Shown: positions 8,754-18,067, numbered from the stretch's first letter. The stretch: 64,000 nt of DNA from Pseudoalteromonas sp049257235 (GCF_049257235.1 NZ_JBMMUF010000008.1:1-64000); one strand, 5' to 3'. A program made the numbers and translations. The notes: generated from the sequence alone by a model not told the origin.

Positions 8754-9341
8754 ATGCGTTTGTTCAGTATTATTTGTTTTATTTTCCTCACAGCATGCAG
8801 TGACGATAGTGGGCTTGTTAGTGTCAGCTCCGATGCGACGGTGCTGGCATTTGGTGATAGTCTCACTGTGTCGGTGGGTGCCAAACGCACGACTTATCCT
8901 AAGCAGTTAGCAAATCTAACCGGTTTAACCGTGATTGCCAGTGGTGTGTCAGGAGAGCAAACGCAACAAGGACTCGCTCGTTTACCTGCTGCACTCGATG
9001 CACATCAACCCGATGTGCTGGTGTTACTCGAAGGGGGTAATGACTTTTTGCGCAATCAGCGCCCAGCGCGTGTAAAAGCGAATTTAGCGGCCATGATAGA
9101 GCTGGCACAAGCTCAGGGAATTGCAGTTATTTTAGTGGCTGTACCTCAGAAGTCTCTATTCTTAAGCGATGCTCCCTTATATCAAGAACTTGCACAGCAA
9201 TATGGCATTCCTGTTGTTGCCAATACCCCCAGTGAATTGTTGGCTGACAACGACTACAAATCAGATCAAATCCATTTGAATGACCAAGGTTATCAACGAT
9301 TAGCTGAATCGATTGCTGAGCACATACGCGTAATACGATAG
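8754..9341 (+). CDS. SGNH/GDSL hydrolase lipoprotein (TesA-like)
   Basis: 195 aa. MRLFSIICFIFLTACS is a lipoprotein signal with lipobox LTAC. The four SGNH blocks are present: FGDSLT with Ser36, SGVSGE with the block-II Gly, GGND with Asn96, and DQIHLN with Asp171 and His174. The family contains thioesterase/protease/lysophospholipase TesA and carbohydrate esterases; the substrate here is unknown. TesA itself is periplasmic and soluble, so the lipid anchor is notable. AAGGAG precedes the ATG. It follows rluF by 33 bp and may be co-transcribed with it. Confidence 0.87.
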   Translation: MRLFSIICFIFLTACSDDSGLVSVSSDATVLAFGDSLTVSVGAKRTTYPKQLANLTGLTVIASGVSGEQTQQGLARLPAALDAHQPDVLVLLEGGNDFLRNQRPARVKANLAAMIELAQAQGIAVILVAVPQKSLFLSDAPLYQELAQQYGIPVVANTPSELLADNDYKSDQIHLNDQGYQRLAESIAEHIRVIR

Positions 9342-9368
9342 CGAGCACTGGTTTGTACCGACGGTGTG

Positions 9369-9398
9369 TTGCTTTATTGGTCTGTGTGTGGCTAATAT
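9369..9398 (+). promoter_or_regulatory. Candidate sigma-70 promoter before the TerB group
   Basis: TTGCTT (9369-9374), 18-bp spacer and TAATAT (9393-9398), about 55 bp before the TerB-like start codon. The match is moderate; no operator was recognised. Confidence 0.35.
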
Positions 9399-9453
9399 GG
9401 GTATGGCATTATTCATGAAAGCAACATAAATTACACTCTGGCAGGGATAGCTT

Positions 9454-9960
9454 ATGCATATAATTCTTGGTGTATTAGGGACAGTTGTCACCATTTTGGT
9501 ACTCATTAACCGCCTCAGTGATGCGGGTCTTGATATTGGTTGGCTAAATCCATTCAGCTGGCACCGCAGACGCAAATTTAGAAAAAAGTATGAGCTTGCT
9601 GCGGCTTATTCCTTGGAATCTCCTATGGATGTTGCTGCGTTATTCTTAGTTGCTGTTGCTAAAGTGGATGGTGATATGAGTGCGCAGCAGAAACAAGCCA
9701 TTTTAAATATATTCACAAACGAATTTAATCTATCTGAGCAAGAGGCGAAAAGTTTACTCGGTGCAAGTGTTCACATCTACGGGCGCAGTGACGAAGTCAT
9801 TGACAATCCAAAGGCTGTATTGGCTCGCAGCAAAGAAAAATTTACTCAGAGTCAGATCAGTTCTCTTATTGAATTGCTCGAAAAACTAGCCCTGATCGAT
9901 GGTGTATGTTCTCAGCAGCAAACTAGATTAATCAATAGCATCAAAGCACAATTTATTTAA
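9454..9960 (+). CDS. TerB-like protein with N-terminal membrane helix
   Basis: 168 aa. Residues 1-22 form one hydrophobic helix and residues 35-50 are strongly basic (SWHRRRKFRKKY). From about residue 55 there is an all-helical TerB-type fold with the acidic signatures VAKVDGDMSAQQKQAI and LALIDGVCSQQQ. TerB-like proteins occur in tellurite-resistance modules and in membrane-linked metal or stress complexes; an isolated membrane-tethered copy has no defined role. It is the first of four closely spaced genes (9454-12456) and is separated from the second by 5 bp. The other tellurite genes (terC, terD) are not present here. Confidence 0.75.
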   Translation: MHIILGVLGTVVTILVLINRLSDAGLDIGWLNPFSWHRRRKFRKKYELAAAYSLESPMDVAALFLVAVAKVDGDMSAQQKQAILNIFTNEFNLSEQEAKSLLGASVHIYGRSDEVIDNPKAVLARSKEKFTQSQISSLIELLEKLALIDGVCSQQQTRLINSIKAQFI

Positions 9961-9965
9961 CAAGG

Positions 9966-10571
9966 ATGGAAGTGAATTATTCAAACTACACCATAAGCGA
10001 GTTAGAAGAGTGCCTACGTAGTATTGATAAACACGCGTATCCTGAAAATTACCAACTACTACAACAGGAAATCACGGCTCGCCAGAGTGAGATTGAGGTC
10101 TATCATAAACAGCAATATGCGCAATTTGTAATCACTACACAGAAGCGCCTAACGTTAATCAGCTGGCTGCAATTATTTACCGCTCTCGCTTTTATAATTG
10201 TTGGTATAGCAGCTTTTCAGCAATCCGTGGCAGATGCCAGCATCCTATTTGTGATTGCATGCTTCAATGCTCTGTCAGGCTATTTTTTGCTAAAGCGCAA
10301 GCGACTAGGCTTTTACTTGTCGTATTTGAATCAAGTTTTACAGCTATTTTCAGTTAGCTTAGGCACAGTTTATTTCAGTTATGGCGGCGTTGGGACTTTA
10401 ATGCTGGTAATTCAAGATGGCATTGAATTTACAGGCACAATTTTTAACCCCTACTTCTACTTTTTCCTCGGAAAAGATTTAGGGTTTGCAGTGGCCATCG
10501 ATTTAGTGGCGTTCTTTTTCTTGGGTGTTTTGCACTCTTGCTTAAAAGATAGATATCAATGGCTTCAATAA
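9966..10571 (+). CDS. Unrecognised four-helix membrane protein
   Basis: 201 aa, not assigned to a family. The N-terminus (YTISELEECLRSIDKHAYPE, then a helix to about residue 55) is an amphipathic cytosolic segment of the kind found in front of various small membrane proteins. Four hydrophobic helices follow at roughly residues 60-80, 85-105, 112-150 and 172-195. The strict spacing to the TerB gene (5 bp) suggests translation from one message and a shared membrane role. No catalytic motif is visible. Confidence 0.65.
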   Translation: MEVNYSNYTISELEECLRSIDKHAYPENYQLLQQEITARQSEIEVYHKQQYAQFVITTQKRLTLISWLQLFTALAFIIVGIAAFQQSVADASILFVIACFNALSGYFLLKRKRLGFYLSYLNQVLQLFSVSLGTVYFSYGGVGTLMLVIQDGIEFTGTIFNPYFYFFLGKDLGFAVAIDLVAFFFLGVLHSCLKDRYQWLQ

Positions 10572-10595
10572 GATCACTTGTGATGTGGTAAAGCT

Positions 10596-11933
10596 GTGCT
10601 CAATTGGCTTAGAAAAATACAGCACAAAAGACGTAAAGTTATTTTGTGTTTGTGTGTGCTCCCTGGAATGCTGGCTTTTGCTTTGATGCATTTTGATGAT
10701 CCTATTGACTCGCAAGCAGAGTGTTTTTTAAATGAATTCAGTAATTTACCAGATTTGCATGAAAACGCCTTTATTGCTCTCATGGCGCTCGGCTTAGAGA
10801 CAGAGGAACCTTATCGACAAGCACTTAACAACTATCAATACACTTTATTACCGTCAACGCTTAGACAGTCGGGACAGCAGTTTGACTTGCCAAGTGTGCC
10901 TTCAACCCTTGATGTAAAACAGTTTTGGGAAGTTAAGTCAGGTTTTTGTTATTTAGGTGATGAGTTGTGCACTGAACATCTATTGCAAAACAGAGTTGCA
11001 CTAGAGGCTAGCCTTTCACAGTTTGAAGGGCTTTTGCAGCGTTTTGTTGCAGTCAGTGAGTTTAATAATTTTACTCCATTAAATTCAGTGCATGTGTTTA
11101 TCGAATATGACAATTATAGCGCTCTATCCGCCATGGTCGGTGCCAAAGCGTTGTTTCTAATTGATGAGCATAAGTTTGACGAGGCGGCCACGTTGATAAA
11201 TAGGCTAGCTATTTTGGATAGGAAGTTGCTTCGAGCGAAAGTATCACTGATTGCTGATATGGCATTTACGAGTAACTACAACCTTCTGTACGAACCTCTC
11301 ATACAGAAGCTTCTGAAAACTAAATTTGATAACTGGCATTTACTTTGGCAAGTTTTGCAACCTTTAAGTATTGGTGAAATCTCTTATAACCACTCATTAC
11401 TACGACAATCGATTACATTTCTAAATTCATTTGAATCAGAGTTGAATGTTGATAAACAGCAGAGTGATTTATGGTTAGGCGAAGATAAAACAAGCTATCT
11501 TTACAAGCGAAACATCACGCGAAACTACTTATATAAAACTATAAATTCGCAATTACTCCCTTATGATGTCAGCAAGGAGACATTATTAGAGGCTATCACT
11601 CTAGCACAAAGTGCTAATGGGCAAATTCAGAACGAGCGAAAAATGGCTCGAGGTAGCAATTGGCGCTTGCTCAAATACTTTAGAAATATAATCGGCTATC
11701 AGTTTGTGGAATTAACCCTGCCAACGCCTCTAGACTTTGGCGAAAATCTAGTATCAGTGGATCTTGAAATATATCTTTTACAAGCGCTCATTCAAGCAAA
11801 AAGGGAGGGCCTTGAATCAGTGATCACCGAGCCCTTGCTTAAAAATCCATATACAGGTGAAGGGGCTAGTTTTGTTGATAACCGCCTATGTTATCGTTTC
11901 GACGACGATGATGTATGTTTAACGATGCCATGA
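10596..11933 (+). CDS. Unrecognised membrane-anchored protein of 445 aa
   Basis: A start at GTG 10596 gives a basic N-terminus and one membrane helix (about residues 14-33), after which the chain is mostly helical and probably periplasmic. Cysteines occur in pairs (GFCYLGDELC near 120 and RLCYRFDDDDVC at the C-terminus), consistent with disulfides. No known domain was recognised. No good ribosome site precedes the GTG, so translation may be coupled to the upstream gene 24 bp away. Context suggests a component of the TerB-led group, but the function is unknown. Confidence 0.65.
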   Translation: MLNWLRKIQHKRRKVILCLCVLPGMLAFALMHFDDPIDSQAECFLNEFSNLPDLHENAFIALMALGLETEEPYRQALNNYQYTLLPSTLRQSGQQFDLPSVPSTLDVKQFWEVKSGFCYLGDELCTEHLLQNRVALEASLSQFEGLLQRFVAVSEFNNFTPLNSVHVFIEYDNYSALSAMVGAKALFLIDEHKFDEAATLINRLAILDRKLLRAKVSLIADMAFTSNYNLLYEPLIQKLLKTKFDNWHLLWQVLQPLSIGEISYNHSLLRQSITFLNSFESELNVDKQQSDLWLGEDKTSYLYKRNITRNYLYKTINSQLLPYDVSKETLLEAITLAQSANGQIQNERKMARGSNWRLLKYFRNIIGYQFVELTLPTPLDFGENLVSVDLEIYLLQALIQAKREGLESVITEPLLKNPYTGEGASFVDNRLCYRFDDDDVCLTMP

Positions 11934-12003
11934 ACGTTTGCCCTGTTCCTTTATTAAAATTGAAAGAGAATTGACCAATGCCAACTCCAAAAGAAAGTAA
12001 CTC

Positions 12004-12456
12004 ATGAAACAATTGTCATCACACTATACCTTTTTCTATAAAAAAGTGTTTCCGGTCCTGTGGTTCGGATTTATTGGATTTTTTATGTTTAATGCTTTAA
12101 TGATTCGCCAAGAAGGAGATGTCGAAATTCTGTTTATCGTTGTTCCCTGGGGCATGGCGGTATTTGGCTATTTCATGATGAAAAAGTTCGTGTTTGATTT
12201 GATTGATAAAGTGTTTGATGAAGGCCACTGTTTATTATTCGTTAACGGCAACAAGCAAGTGCGAGTTCGTTTACAGGATATTATTAACGTCAATTATGAG
12301 CTTTTGACAAACCCTAAGAGGGTCACAATTAGCCTTCGCAATAAAACCGAGTTCGGTGCTGAGCTAGCTTTTGTGCCTAAATCTAGTTTTTTACCATTTA
12401 CAAAGAATAAAGGTATCCAAGAATTAATTGTTCGCATCGATACGCTAAGGCAATAG
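12004..12456 (+). CDS. Unrecognised small membrane protein with PH-like C-terminal part
   Basis: 150 aa. Two hydrophobic helices (about residues 15-33 and 41-60) are followed by a soluble, beta-rich segment (HCLLFVNGNKQVRVRLQDII and RVTISLRNKTEFGAELAFVP). Two helices followed by a strand-rich domain resemble bacterial PH-domain-like membrane proteins, but I cannot make a firm family call. It closes the TerB-led group and is followed by a strong terminator. Confidence 0.65.
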   Translation: MKQLSSHYTFFYKKVFPVLWFGFIGFFMFNALMIRQEGDVEILFIVVPWGMAVFGYFMMKKFVFDLIDKVFDEGHCLLFVNGNKQVRVRLQDIINVNYELLTNPKRVTISLRNKTEFGAELAFVPKSSFLPFTKNKGIQELIVRIDTLRQ

Positions 12457-12498
12457 TTTTGCGACCAAAGCAAAGCTTTAGTAAGCAAAATAGTATTT

Positions 12499-12528
12499 AA
12501 AAGGGCTTAACATGCGTTAAGCCCTTTT
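12499..12528. terminator. Bidirectional rho-independent terminator
   Basis: AAAAGGGCTTAA and TTAAGCCCTTTT form a perfect 12-bp stem with a six-base loop (CATGCG). It separates the convergent TerB group and the RND operon and carries a T-run on both strands. Confidence 0.9.
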
Positions 12529-12533
12529 ATCGT

Positions 12534-15500
12534 TTACCTTTTATGGCTTTGAATACCTAAGAGTTTACAGTAGAGCACAGGGATAAATACCAAGGTCAGT
12601 ACAGTTGCAAAGCCTAAACCGAACATAATGGTGACCGCCATTGATTTAAAAAACACATCAAATAGCAGTGGGATCATCCCCAAAATAGTGGTGATTGCCG
12701 CCATAGCGACAGGGCGTACTCTAGATACGCCAGAGTCAAACACCGCTTGGTATGGGTCTTTTCCAGAGTCTAATTCAAGGTTGATTTGATCGATTAACAC
12801 AATCCCATTTTTGATCAGCATCCCTGATAGGCTCAGTAACCCAAGTAATGCCATAAAACCAAAAGAGGCGTTCATGGTGAGTAAGCCTGCGCTTACGCCA
12901 ACAATCGCTAATGGCACGGTAGCCCATATAACAAGCGGTTGGCGTACAGAGTTAAATAACAGCACGGTGATCACAAACATTGCCAAGTAGCCCATGGGCA
13001 AAGAGCCGAAAATGGCCTTTTGCGCCTTGCTTGAGGACTCAAATTCACCGCCCCATTGCAACTCGTATCCCCGTGGCAGCTCAATGGCTTCAATGTCACT
13101 GCGCACGCGAGCAAAGAGTTTTGCGGGCGTTTCATCTGAGAGTAAATCATGATCCGCCATTACCGTTAGGGTGCGTTTTCTATCGCGGCGCATAATCAGC
13201 GGATCTTCCCATTTAACCACAAAGTCATCAACGACCTGGGTTACTGGCACAAACACCCCAAGTACAGGGCTGTATATTTGTAAGTCGCGCAAACTCTCAA
13301 CATTTAGGCGCTCTTGGGCGGGGCTGCGAGCGATAATCGGCAATAGTTGTGTACCATCGCGATACAAGCCTACTTTTTTACCACTGACGCTAGTCAGTAA
13401 TAGCTGGTCTAAATCGCTTTTACTGATCCCCAAGCGGCGAGCTTTTTGCTCATTAAGAATGGGGCGAATAAGTTTGGAACGCTGGCGCCAGTCATCTCTG
13501 ATATGAAAAGCACCTGCATCAGCACTAAGAATATTTTTTGCCTGTTCACCGAGTTGTCGTAACACAACCGGATCAGGGCCCGAGAAGCGTACCTCAATTT
13601 TTGCGTCGGTTGATGGGCCTATCTCCATGCGTTTTAGTTTGAGTTTGGCATCAGTGATGTGTGCTTGCTCATACTCCCTCACTTTGGCAATCATGCTTAG
13701 CACAGCCTCACGGTCTTTTACTCTTACGATTAACTGGGCAAATGCAGCGTATTGTTGCTGCGGCGCGTAGGTAAGCATAAAACGTGGAGCACCTTGACCA
13801 ATGGTGCTAGTGACCTCCTCAACGAGGTCTTGACGCAATAAAAATTGCTCAAGTTCAGCTACGCCTTGGCTGGTGGTGCGAATATCTGCGCCTTGATAAT
13901 GCCAATAGTCGATATAAAACATGGGCGTATTAGAGGCAGGGAAAAAGGATTGCTTAACCGCGCCGAAGCCAGCTAAAGCAGCTATCAGCAACACTATCAT
14001 CAACGCAATGGTGGTTTTTCCATAATGCATAGCGCGACTAAGCATGAATTTATAAGCACTGAAAAGGATGCCCTGATAGGGATCATCGTTATCATTATTC
14101 TGTGCGTGTGCTGCTATCTTTTCTTTGAACAATAAAGCTGCAAAAAATGGCGTAAGGGTAATGGCCGTGACCCAGCTCAGTAGCAAGGAAATAAATAACA
14201 CCCAAAATAAGCTGCCCGCAAACTCACCGCTGGCGTCTGAACTCAAGCCTATGGGCGCGAACGCAGTAATAGCGATGATGGTTGCGCCAAGCAATGGCCA
14301 CTTAGTTTGCGCCACTATATTTACTGCCGCTTGGAGTTTTGTTTGCCCGCGCTTGAGGTTAATTAGGATCCCCTCGGTGATAACGATAGCGTTATCGACC
14401 AACATGCCCAGTGCAATGATCAGGGCACCCAGAGAAATACGTTGCAGATTAATGCCAAATAGCGCCATGAAAATAAATGTGCCGAGCACGGTAAGTAGCA
14501 AAATGCCACCAATGAGCAGTCCACTTTTTACGCCCATAAACAGCAAGAGTACGACAATAACAATGGCTACCGCCTCAAACAGGCTGAGAATAAAGCTCGA
14601 TACAGACTTTTCCACTTCTTGAGGTTGGTTATATATGGCATTTATTTCCATGCCATGGGGGCGTTGATATTCAAGTGCGTCGAGGTGCTCATCAATGCGT
14701 TTTCCTACATCAACAACGTTTACGTCTGAGGCAAAAGAGAGCCCGAGCAGCAGCGCTTGTTGATCGTTATAACGCACAATGTGACTAGGAACTTCAGCAA
14801 ACTCGCGATAAACGCGCGCCACATCGCCTAAATAAATGAGCTCGCTAGCGCCGGGTTTTGAGATCAATAAATGCTCTAGTTCGCTCACATTATCAAACTC
14901 GCCTGTAGGATGCAGGCGAATAGACTCACCATCAACCATCACTCGCCCTGCATTGGACACGGTATTTTGTGCTTGCAGCATGGAAAAAATGGAATTAGGA
15001 CTGATCCCTAACTGCGCTAATTTGTGTGTTGAAATTTCAACGATAACTTGGCTTTGTTGCTCACCTGCAACGGTGACCTTACCAACGCCTTCAACAAGCA
15101 CGAGCTCACGCTTTAGGAAATCCACATAGTCTTTGAGTTCATCGTAAGAGTAGCCATCGCCAGTTAGTGCAAGGGTGACACCGTAGACATCACCAAAATC
15201 GTCAAGAATCTTGCTTGGATATACACCCGGCGGCAAAGAAACGGATAAATCATTAATCTTACGTCGTAGCTCATCCCAAATTTGTTTCAAATCTTCCTTA
15301 CGATAGGTGCTTTTCATCTCGACGGTGATCTGGCTTTTGCCATTGGAAGATATCGAGGTCACATAATCAACATACGGTAATTCTTGAATGGCATTTTCGA
15401 TGGGGAAGGTGACTTCCTCTTCAACTTGCCGTGGCGAAGCGCCTGGATAGGCGGTGATCACCATCGCCTTTTTTAAGGTGAATTCTGGGTCTTCCAGCTG

Positions 15501-15599
15501 CCCTAATGAAAAGTAAGACACAGTGCCGCCTACCAACAGCAGCAGCGCAAACATCCAACTAATAACTTTGCGCTCAATCGCGAGATTAACCAAACTCAT
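12534..15599 (-). CDS. RND-family efflux pump inner-membrane subunit
   Basis: 1021 aa, standard length for the AcrB/HAE family. Features: N-terminal helix after MSLVNLAIERKVISWMF, PGASPRQVEEEVTFPIENAI in the porter domain, a central helix bundle, and a duplicated second half. The proton-relay helix reads ALGMLVDNAIVITEGI, so one Asp of the AcrB Asp407/Asp408 pair is kept and the second is Asn, as in a subgroup of RND permeases. The pump exports drugs or other amphiphiles through a tripartite complex with the adaptor encoded just upstream and a TolC-like channel not encoded here. Its ATG directly follows the adaptor stop codon, so the two form an operon. The specificity is unknown. Confidence 0.92.
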   Translation of the reverse strand: MSLVNLAIERKVISWMFALLLLVGGTVSYFSLGQLEDPEFTLKKAMVITAYPGASPRQVEEEVTFPIENAIQELPYVDYVTSISSNGKSQITVEMKSTYRKEDLKQIWDELRRKINDLSVSLPPGVYPSKILDDFGDVYGVTLALTGDGYSYDELKDYVDFLKRELVLVEGVGKVTVAGEQQSQVIVEISTHKLAQLGISPNSIFSMLQAQNTVSNAGRVMVDGESIRLHPTGEFDNVSELEHLLISKPGASELIYLGDVARVYREFAEVPSHIVRYNDQQALLLGLSFASDVNVVDVGKRIDEHLDALEYQRPHGMEINAIYNQPQEVEKSVSSFILSLFEAVAIVIVVLLLFMGVKSGLLIGGILLLTVLGTFIFMALFGINLQRISLGALIIALGMLVDNAIVITEGILINLKRGQTKLQAAVNIVAQTKWPLLGATIIAITAFAPIGLSSDASGEFAGSLFWVLFISLLLSWVTAITLTPFFAALLFKEKIAAHAQNNDNDDPYQGILFSAYKFMLSRAMHYGKTTIALMIVLLIAALAGFGAVKQSFFPASNTPMFYIDYWHYQGADIRTTSQGVAELEQFLLRQDLVEEVTSTIGQGAPRFMLTYAPQQQYAAFAQLIVRVKDREAVLSMIAKVREYEQAHITDAKLKLKRMEIGPSTDAKIEVRFSGPDPVVLRQLGEQAKNILSADAGAFHIRDDWRQRSKLIRPILNEQKARRLGISKSDLDQLLLTSVSGKKVGLYRDGTQLLPIIARSPAQERLNVESLRDLQIYSPVLGVFVPVTQVVDDFVVKWEDPLIMRRDRKRTLTVMADHDLLSDETPAKLFARVRSDIEAIELPRGYELQWGGEFESSSKAQKAIFGSLPMGYLAMFVITVLLFNSVRQPLVIWATVPLAIVGVSAGLLTMNASFGFMALLGLLSLSGMLIKNGIVLIDQINLELDSGKDPYQAVFDSGVSRVRPVAMAAITTILGMIPLLFDVFFKSMAVTIMFGLGFATVLTLVFIPVLYCKLLGIQSHKR

Positions 15600-16685
15600 T
15601 TACAGGCCTCGCTCTTTTTGCCAAGGGCGAACTTGCATACCTTCTTGCAAATAATGCACACCCGCTGCCACTATTTGCTCGCCCGAGTCCACACCAGATC
15701 TCACCTCGATACCGTCGCGGTGTAATTGGCCAACTTCAACCGCTCGCTTGCTAACGAGCCCTGTTTGCGCATCGTATACCCATACGTAGCTGTTGTTGTT
15801 GGTATCTTGTTGAGGGTCTGAAAACACCGCTTCAGCGGGGATTTTATGCCATGCCTTGGTGTCGTTAGTGATTTTGCTGGTATCAATGTGTACTTGCCCT
15901 GTCATACCCGCTAATAAGTTGAAGTCGGTGGGCAGGGGTAATGAAAACACCACTTTGTACGTTAAGGTCGCGGGATCTGCTTGGGTGTCATATTCCTTGA
16001 TGGTGAGCTTGTATTCTTTGCCAGGAAAGCCGTCAAAAACCACGCTAGGCTGGTAAAGCGTGTTTTTGTTGACTCGCGCCACCAGTTTTTCTGGCACTTG
16101 AATGACCACATCCATCAGGTCACGCGTCTCTAATCGCAAGATATTTTGCTTGGCTTGAATATTTTCAAAATTTTTCACAAATACCTTCGCCACCGTGCCA
16201 GCAAAGGGGGCGCGCAGCTCTGTGTTGTCTAAGTTGGTCTTGGCGATATTGAACGCTGACTCAGCGACGCGAGCATTGGCAATGGCTTGGTCCAGCTCCG
16301 CTTGGCTGGCAATTTTTTTGTTAAAAAGCGCTTCAATGCGCTGCAGTTGCGATTTGGCTAAGTCATATCGTGCCTTGCGTTCTTCTACTTGAAGCTCAAA
16401 GTCCTCAGGGTCTAGCTTTGCCAATAATTCCCCTTTTTCGACTGCCTTGCCTGCTAATGCGGGGAATTCAATGAGCTCACCGTTGACGCGAAAAGCCAGG
16501 TATGAACCTTGATGCGCTACAACCTCTGCTGGGAAGTTGCGCATGATGCTTTCGTCACTTTCACCAATGGTGAGCAATTTAACTGGACGAACAGGCACGC
16601 TTTTTTGTATTTGCTGGGGCTCAGAACAGCCACTCAAGGTTGCAAACAAACTCACAACACTAAGGGTAAAAAGAATACGACGCAT
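15600..16685 (-). CDS. RND efflux periplasmic adaptor (membrane-fusion) lipoprotein
   Basis: About 361 aa from the ATG at 16685; the frame stays open to 16736. This start is preferred because MRRILFTLSVVSLFATLSGC is a clean lipoprotein signal (lipobox LSGC) and a GGGAG site lies upstream. The body has a biotinyl-lipoyl half motif (LAFRVNGELIEFPALAGKAVEKGELLAKLDPEDFE is the region; key elements GELL and LDP), a helical hairpin (about residues 95-155) and RAPFAGTVAKVFV. It bridges the RND pump and the outer-membrane channel. It is the first gene of the pump operon and is transcribed divergently from the LysR gene 115 bp away, which probably regulates it. Confidence 0.92.
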   Translation of the reverse strand: MRRILFTLSVVSLFATLSGCSEPQQIQKSVPVRPVKLLTIGESDESIMRNFPAEVVAHQGSYLAFRVNGELIEFPALAGKAVEKGELLAKLDPEDFELQVEERKARYDLAKSQLQRIEALFNKKIASQAELDQAIANARVAESAFNIAKTNLDNTELRAPFAGTVAKVFVKNFENIQAKQNILRLETRDLMDVVIQVPEKLVARVNKNTLYQPSVVFDGFPGKEYKLTIKEYDTQADPATLTYKVVFSLPLPTDFNLLAGMTGQVHIDTSKITNDTKAWHKIPAEAVFSDPQQDTNNNSYVWVYDAQTGLVSKRAVEVGQLHRDGIEVRSGVDSGEQIVAAGVHYLQEGMQVRPWQKERGL

Positions 16686-16766
16686 GGGCGATAACTCCCT
16701 GTATTTTGGATAAAGCTTGGGTAATTGTAGTTGCATAGGGTACTGTAAGGTGTGCTACATTAAAAA

Positions 16767-16791
16767 TTATTAATTACTTTAAACATAATAA
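16767..16791. promoter_or_regulatory. Candidate LysR-type operator
   Basis: TTATTA, 13 bp, TAATAA forms an interrupted palindrome in the intergenic region shared by the RND operon and the LysR gene, ending 9 bp before the LysR start codon. The dyad with a T-N11-A core fits LysR-family boxes; autoregulation and control of the pump are inferred. Confidence 0.45.
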
Positions 16792-16800
16792 TCTTTACTT

Positions 16801-17685
16801 ATGAAGTTGGCATGGCTCCACGTATTAGATGTACTCTCTCGCAGTCGCTCCTTGAGTGAAGCTGCGCAAAAGCTACACAAAACACAACCTGCGTTGACAA
16901 TGACGGTAAAAAAAATCGAAGAAGAAGTAGGATTCGCTGTGGTCGATAGGGAGGGGTATCGTTTTTCTCTGACTCCTCAGGGACAGGCTTATTGCCGCAA
17001 AGCGCAAAATGTGTTGCAAGAAATTGATGGACTTAAGGAATTCAGTAGTGAGTTAGCGAATGGTAATGAACCTGTGTTTCGTCTGAGCTATGAGCAAGTG
17101 TGTGTGAGTGAGGATGTGACGTTGGTGCTTAAAGATTGTTGCCAAGAGTATGAACACACAGAGTTTCTTATCGACAGCGGCAGACGCTTCAGCTCTTTAG
17201 ATCAAGTAAATAAAGGCGAAGCTGACTTGGGTATTGGTCCATGGTTTGACATTTTTCATACTACCGGAGATTTAGAAAGTCTGCCTTTAGGGGATATTCA
17301 GGTGGGGTTGGTGGCGTCCCCATCATTAATAGCAAACAACAAGTTGAGCTTTAAAACGCTGCGCCAACATCCCTGTATTTCGATGCATGAGAGTGAACTG
17401 CGCTTCGACGAAGACAGCATGTCATTTATGAGCAACATTTCCCGCATCAAGGTTGATGATTATTTCGTGTTGCGATCATTACTCCTTAACGGCACTGGAT
17501 GGGCGTTACTGTGTTTAGAGTTATGTCAGGCGGAGATAGAATCTGGGCAATTGCAGGTACTGGAGCTGACTGATAGAGAAGACCGCTTTCATGCGCAAAT
17601 TCGTGCCTTCCGACGACATTCCAAACACCATGGTCCTGTCGCTCGGAGTTTATGGCAAAAATTAGAGGCATTAACGCATGGATAA
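16801..17685 (+). CDS. LysR-family transcriptional regulator
   Basis: 294 aa. The N-terminal winged helix-turn-helix reads SLSEAAQKLHKTQPALTMTV, followed by the linker helix and an inducer-binding domain (GEADLGIGPWFD, GLVASPSL). It is transcribed divergently from the RND pump operon, the standard arrangement for a local regulator of efflux, so it likely controls the pump in response to a small molecule. Its stop codon overlaps the start of the alkyltransferase-like gene by 8 bp, so the two are translationally coupled. Confidence 0.9.
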   Translation: MKLAWLHVLDVLSRSRSLSEAAQKLHKTQPALTMTVKKIEEEVGFAVVDREGYRFSLTPQGQAYCRKAQNVLQEIDGLKEFSSELANGNEPVFRLSYEQVCVSEDVTLVLKDCCQEYEHTEFLIDSGRRFSSLDQVNKGEADLGIGPWFDIFHTTGDLESLPLGDIQVGLVASPSLIANNKLSFKTLRQHPCISMHESELRFDEDSMSFMSNISRIKVDDYFVLRSLLLNGTGWALLCLELCQAEIESGQLQVLELTDREDRFHAQIRAFRRHSKHHGPVARSLWQKLEALTHG

Positions 17686-17980
17686 ACAAGTTGCTATTTA
17701 CAACGTGGTTGCGGCCATCCCTGTAGGCAAAGTATGTAGCTATGGTGAAGTTGCTAAGCGTGCAGGTTTACCCGGATACGCCCGTTACGTTGGTCACACC
17801 ATGAAAACCCTGCCTCAACAGAGCACTATTCCTTGGTATCGGGTACTCAATGCGCAAGGGAAAATAGCCTTTGAACAAGGCAGTGAAAACTTTGAGCGCC
17901 AGCGACAGGCACTTGCAAGTGAGGGAGTACTGGTCATCAATGGCAAAGTAAATATGGCCAAATACATGTGGCGGCTATAG
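17678..17980 (+). CDS. atl: Alkyltransferase-like DNA-damage protein (ATL)
   Basis: 100 aa. It matches the DNA-binding domain of O6-alkylguanine-DNA methyltransferase: helix-turn-helix SYGEVAKRAGLPGYARYVG with the arginine finger region and the active-site loop IPWYRVLNAQGKI. In MGMT that loop is PCHRV; here Trp replaces the acceptor Cys, the defining feature of ATL proteins (E. coli YbaZ/eAtl). ATLs flip and mark O6-alkylguanine for nucleotide-excision repair without removing the alkyl group. It starts inside the LysR gene, so it may share that promoter, although no functional link is evident. Confidence 0.9.
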   Translation: MDKQVAIYNVVAAIPVGKVCSYGEVAKRAGLPGYARYVGHTMKTLPQQSTIPWYRVLNAQGKIAFEQGSENFERQRQALASEGVLVINGKVNMAKYMWRL

Positions 17981-18067
17981 CTTCTGTAGGGATGGCAATA
18001 CCATGCAGGGTTATGATCTGCGAGGGTGCTAATGGGGTGGTCAATTTTACTAAATTTGATGTGAAAA

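Noticed and set aside
14125..14622. 165-aa plus-strand open frame opposite the RND pump gene
   Set aside because: Antisense shadow of a strongly conserved membrane protein; composition and lack of any start signal argue against a gene.
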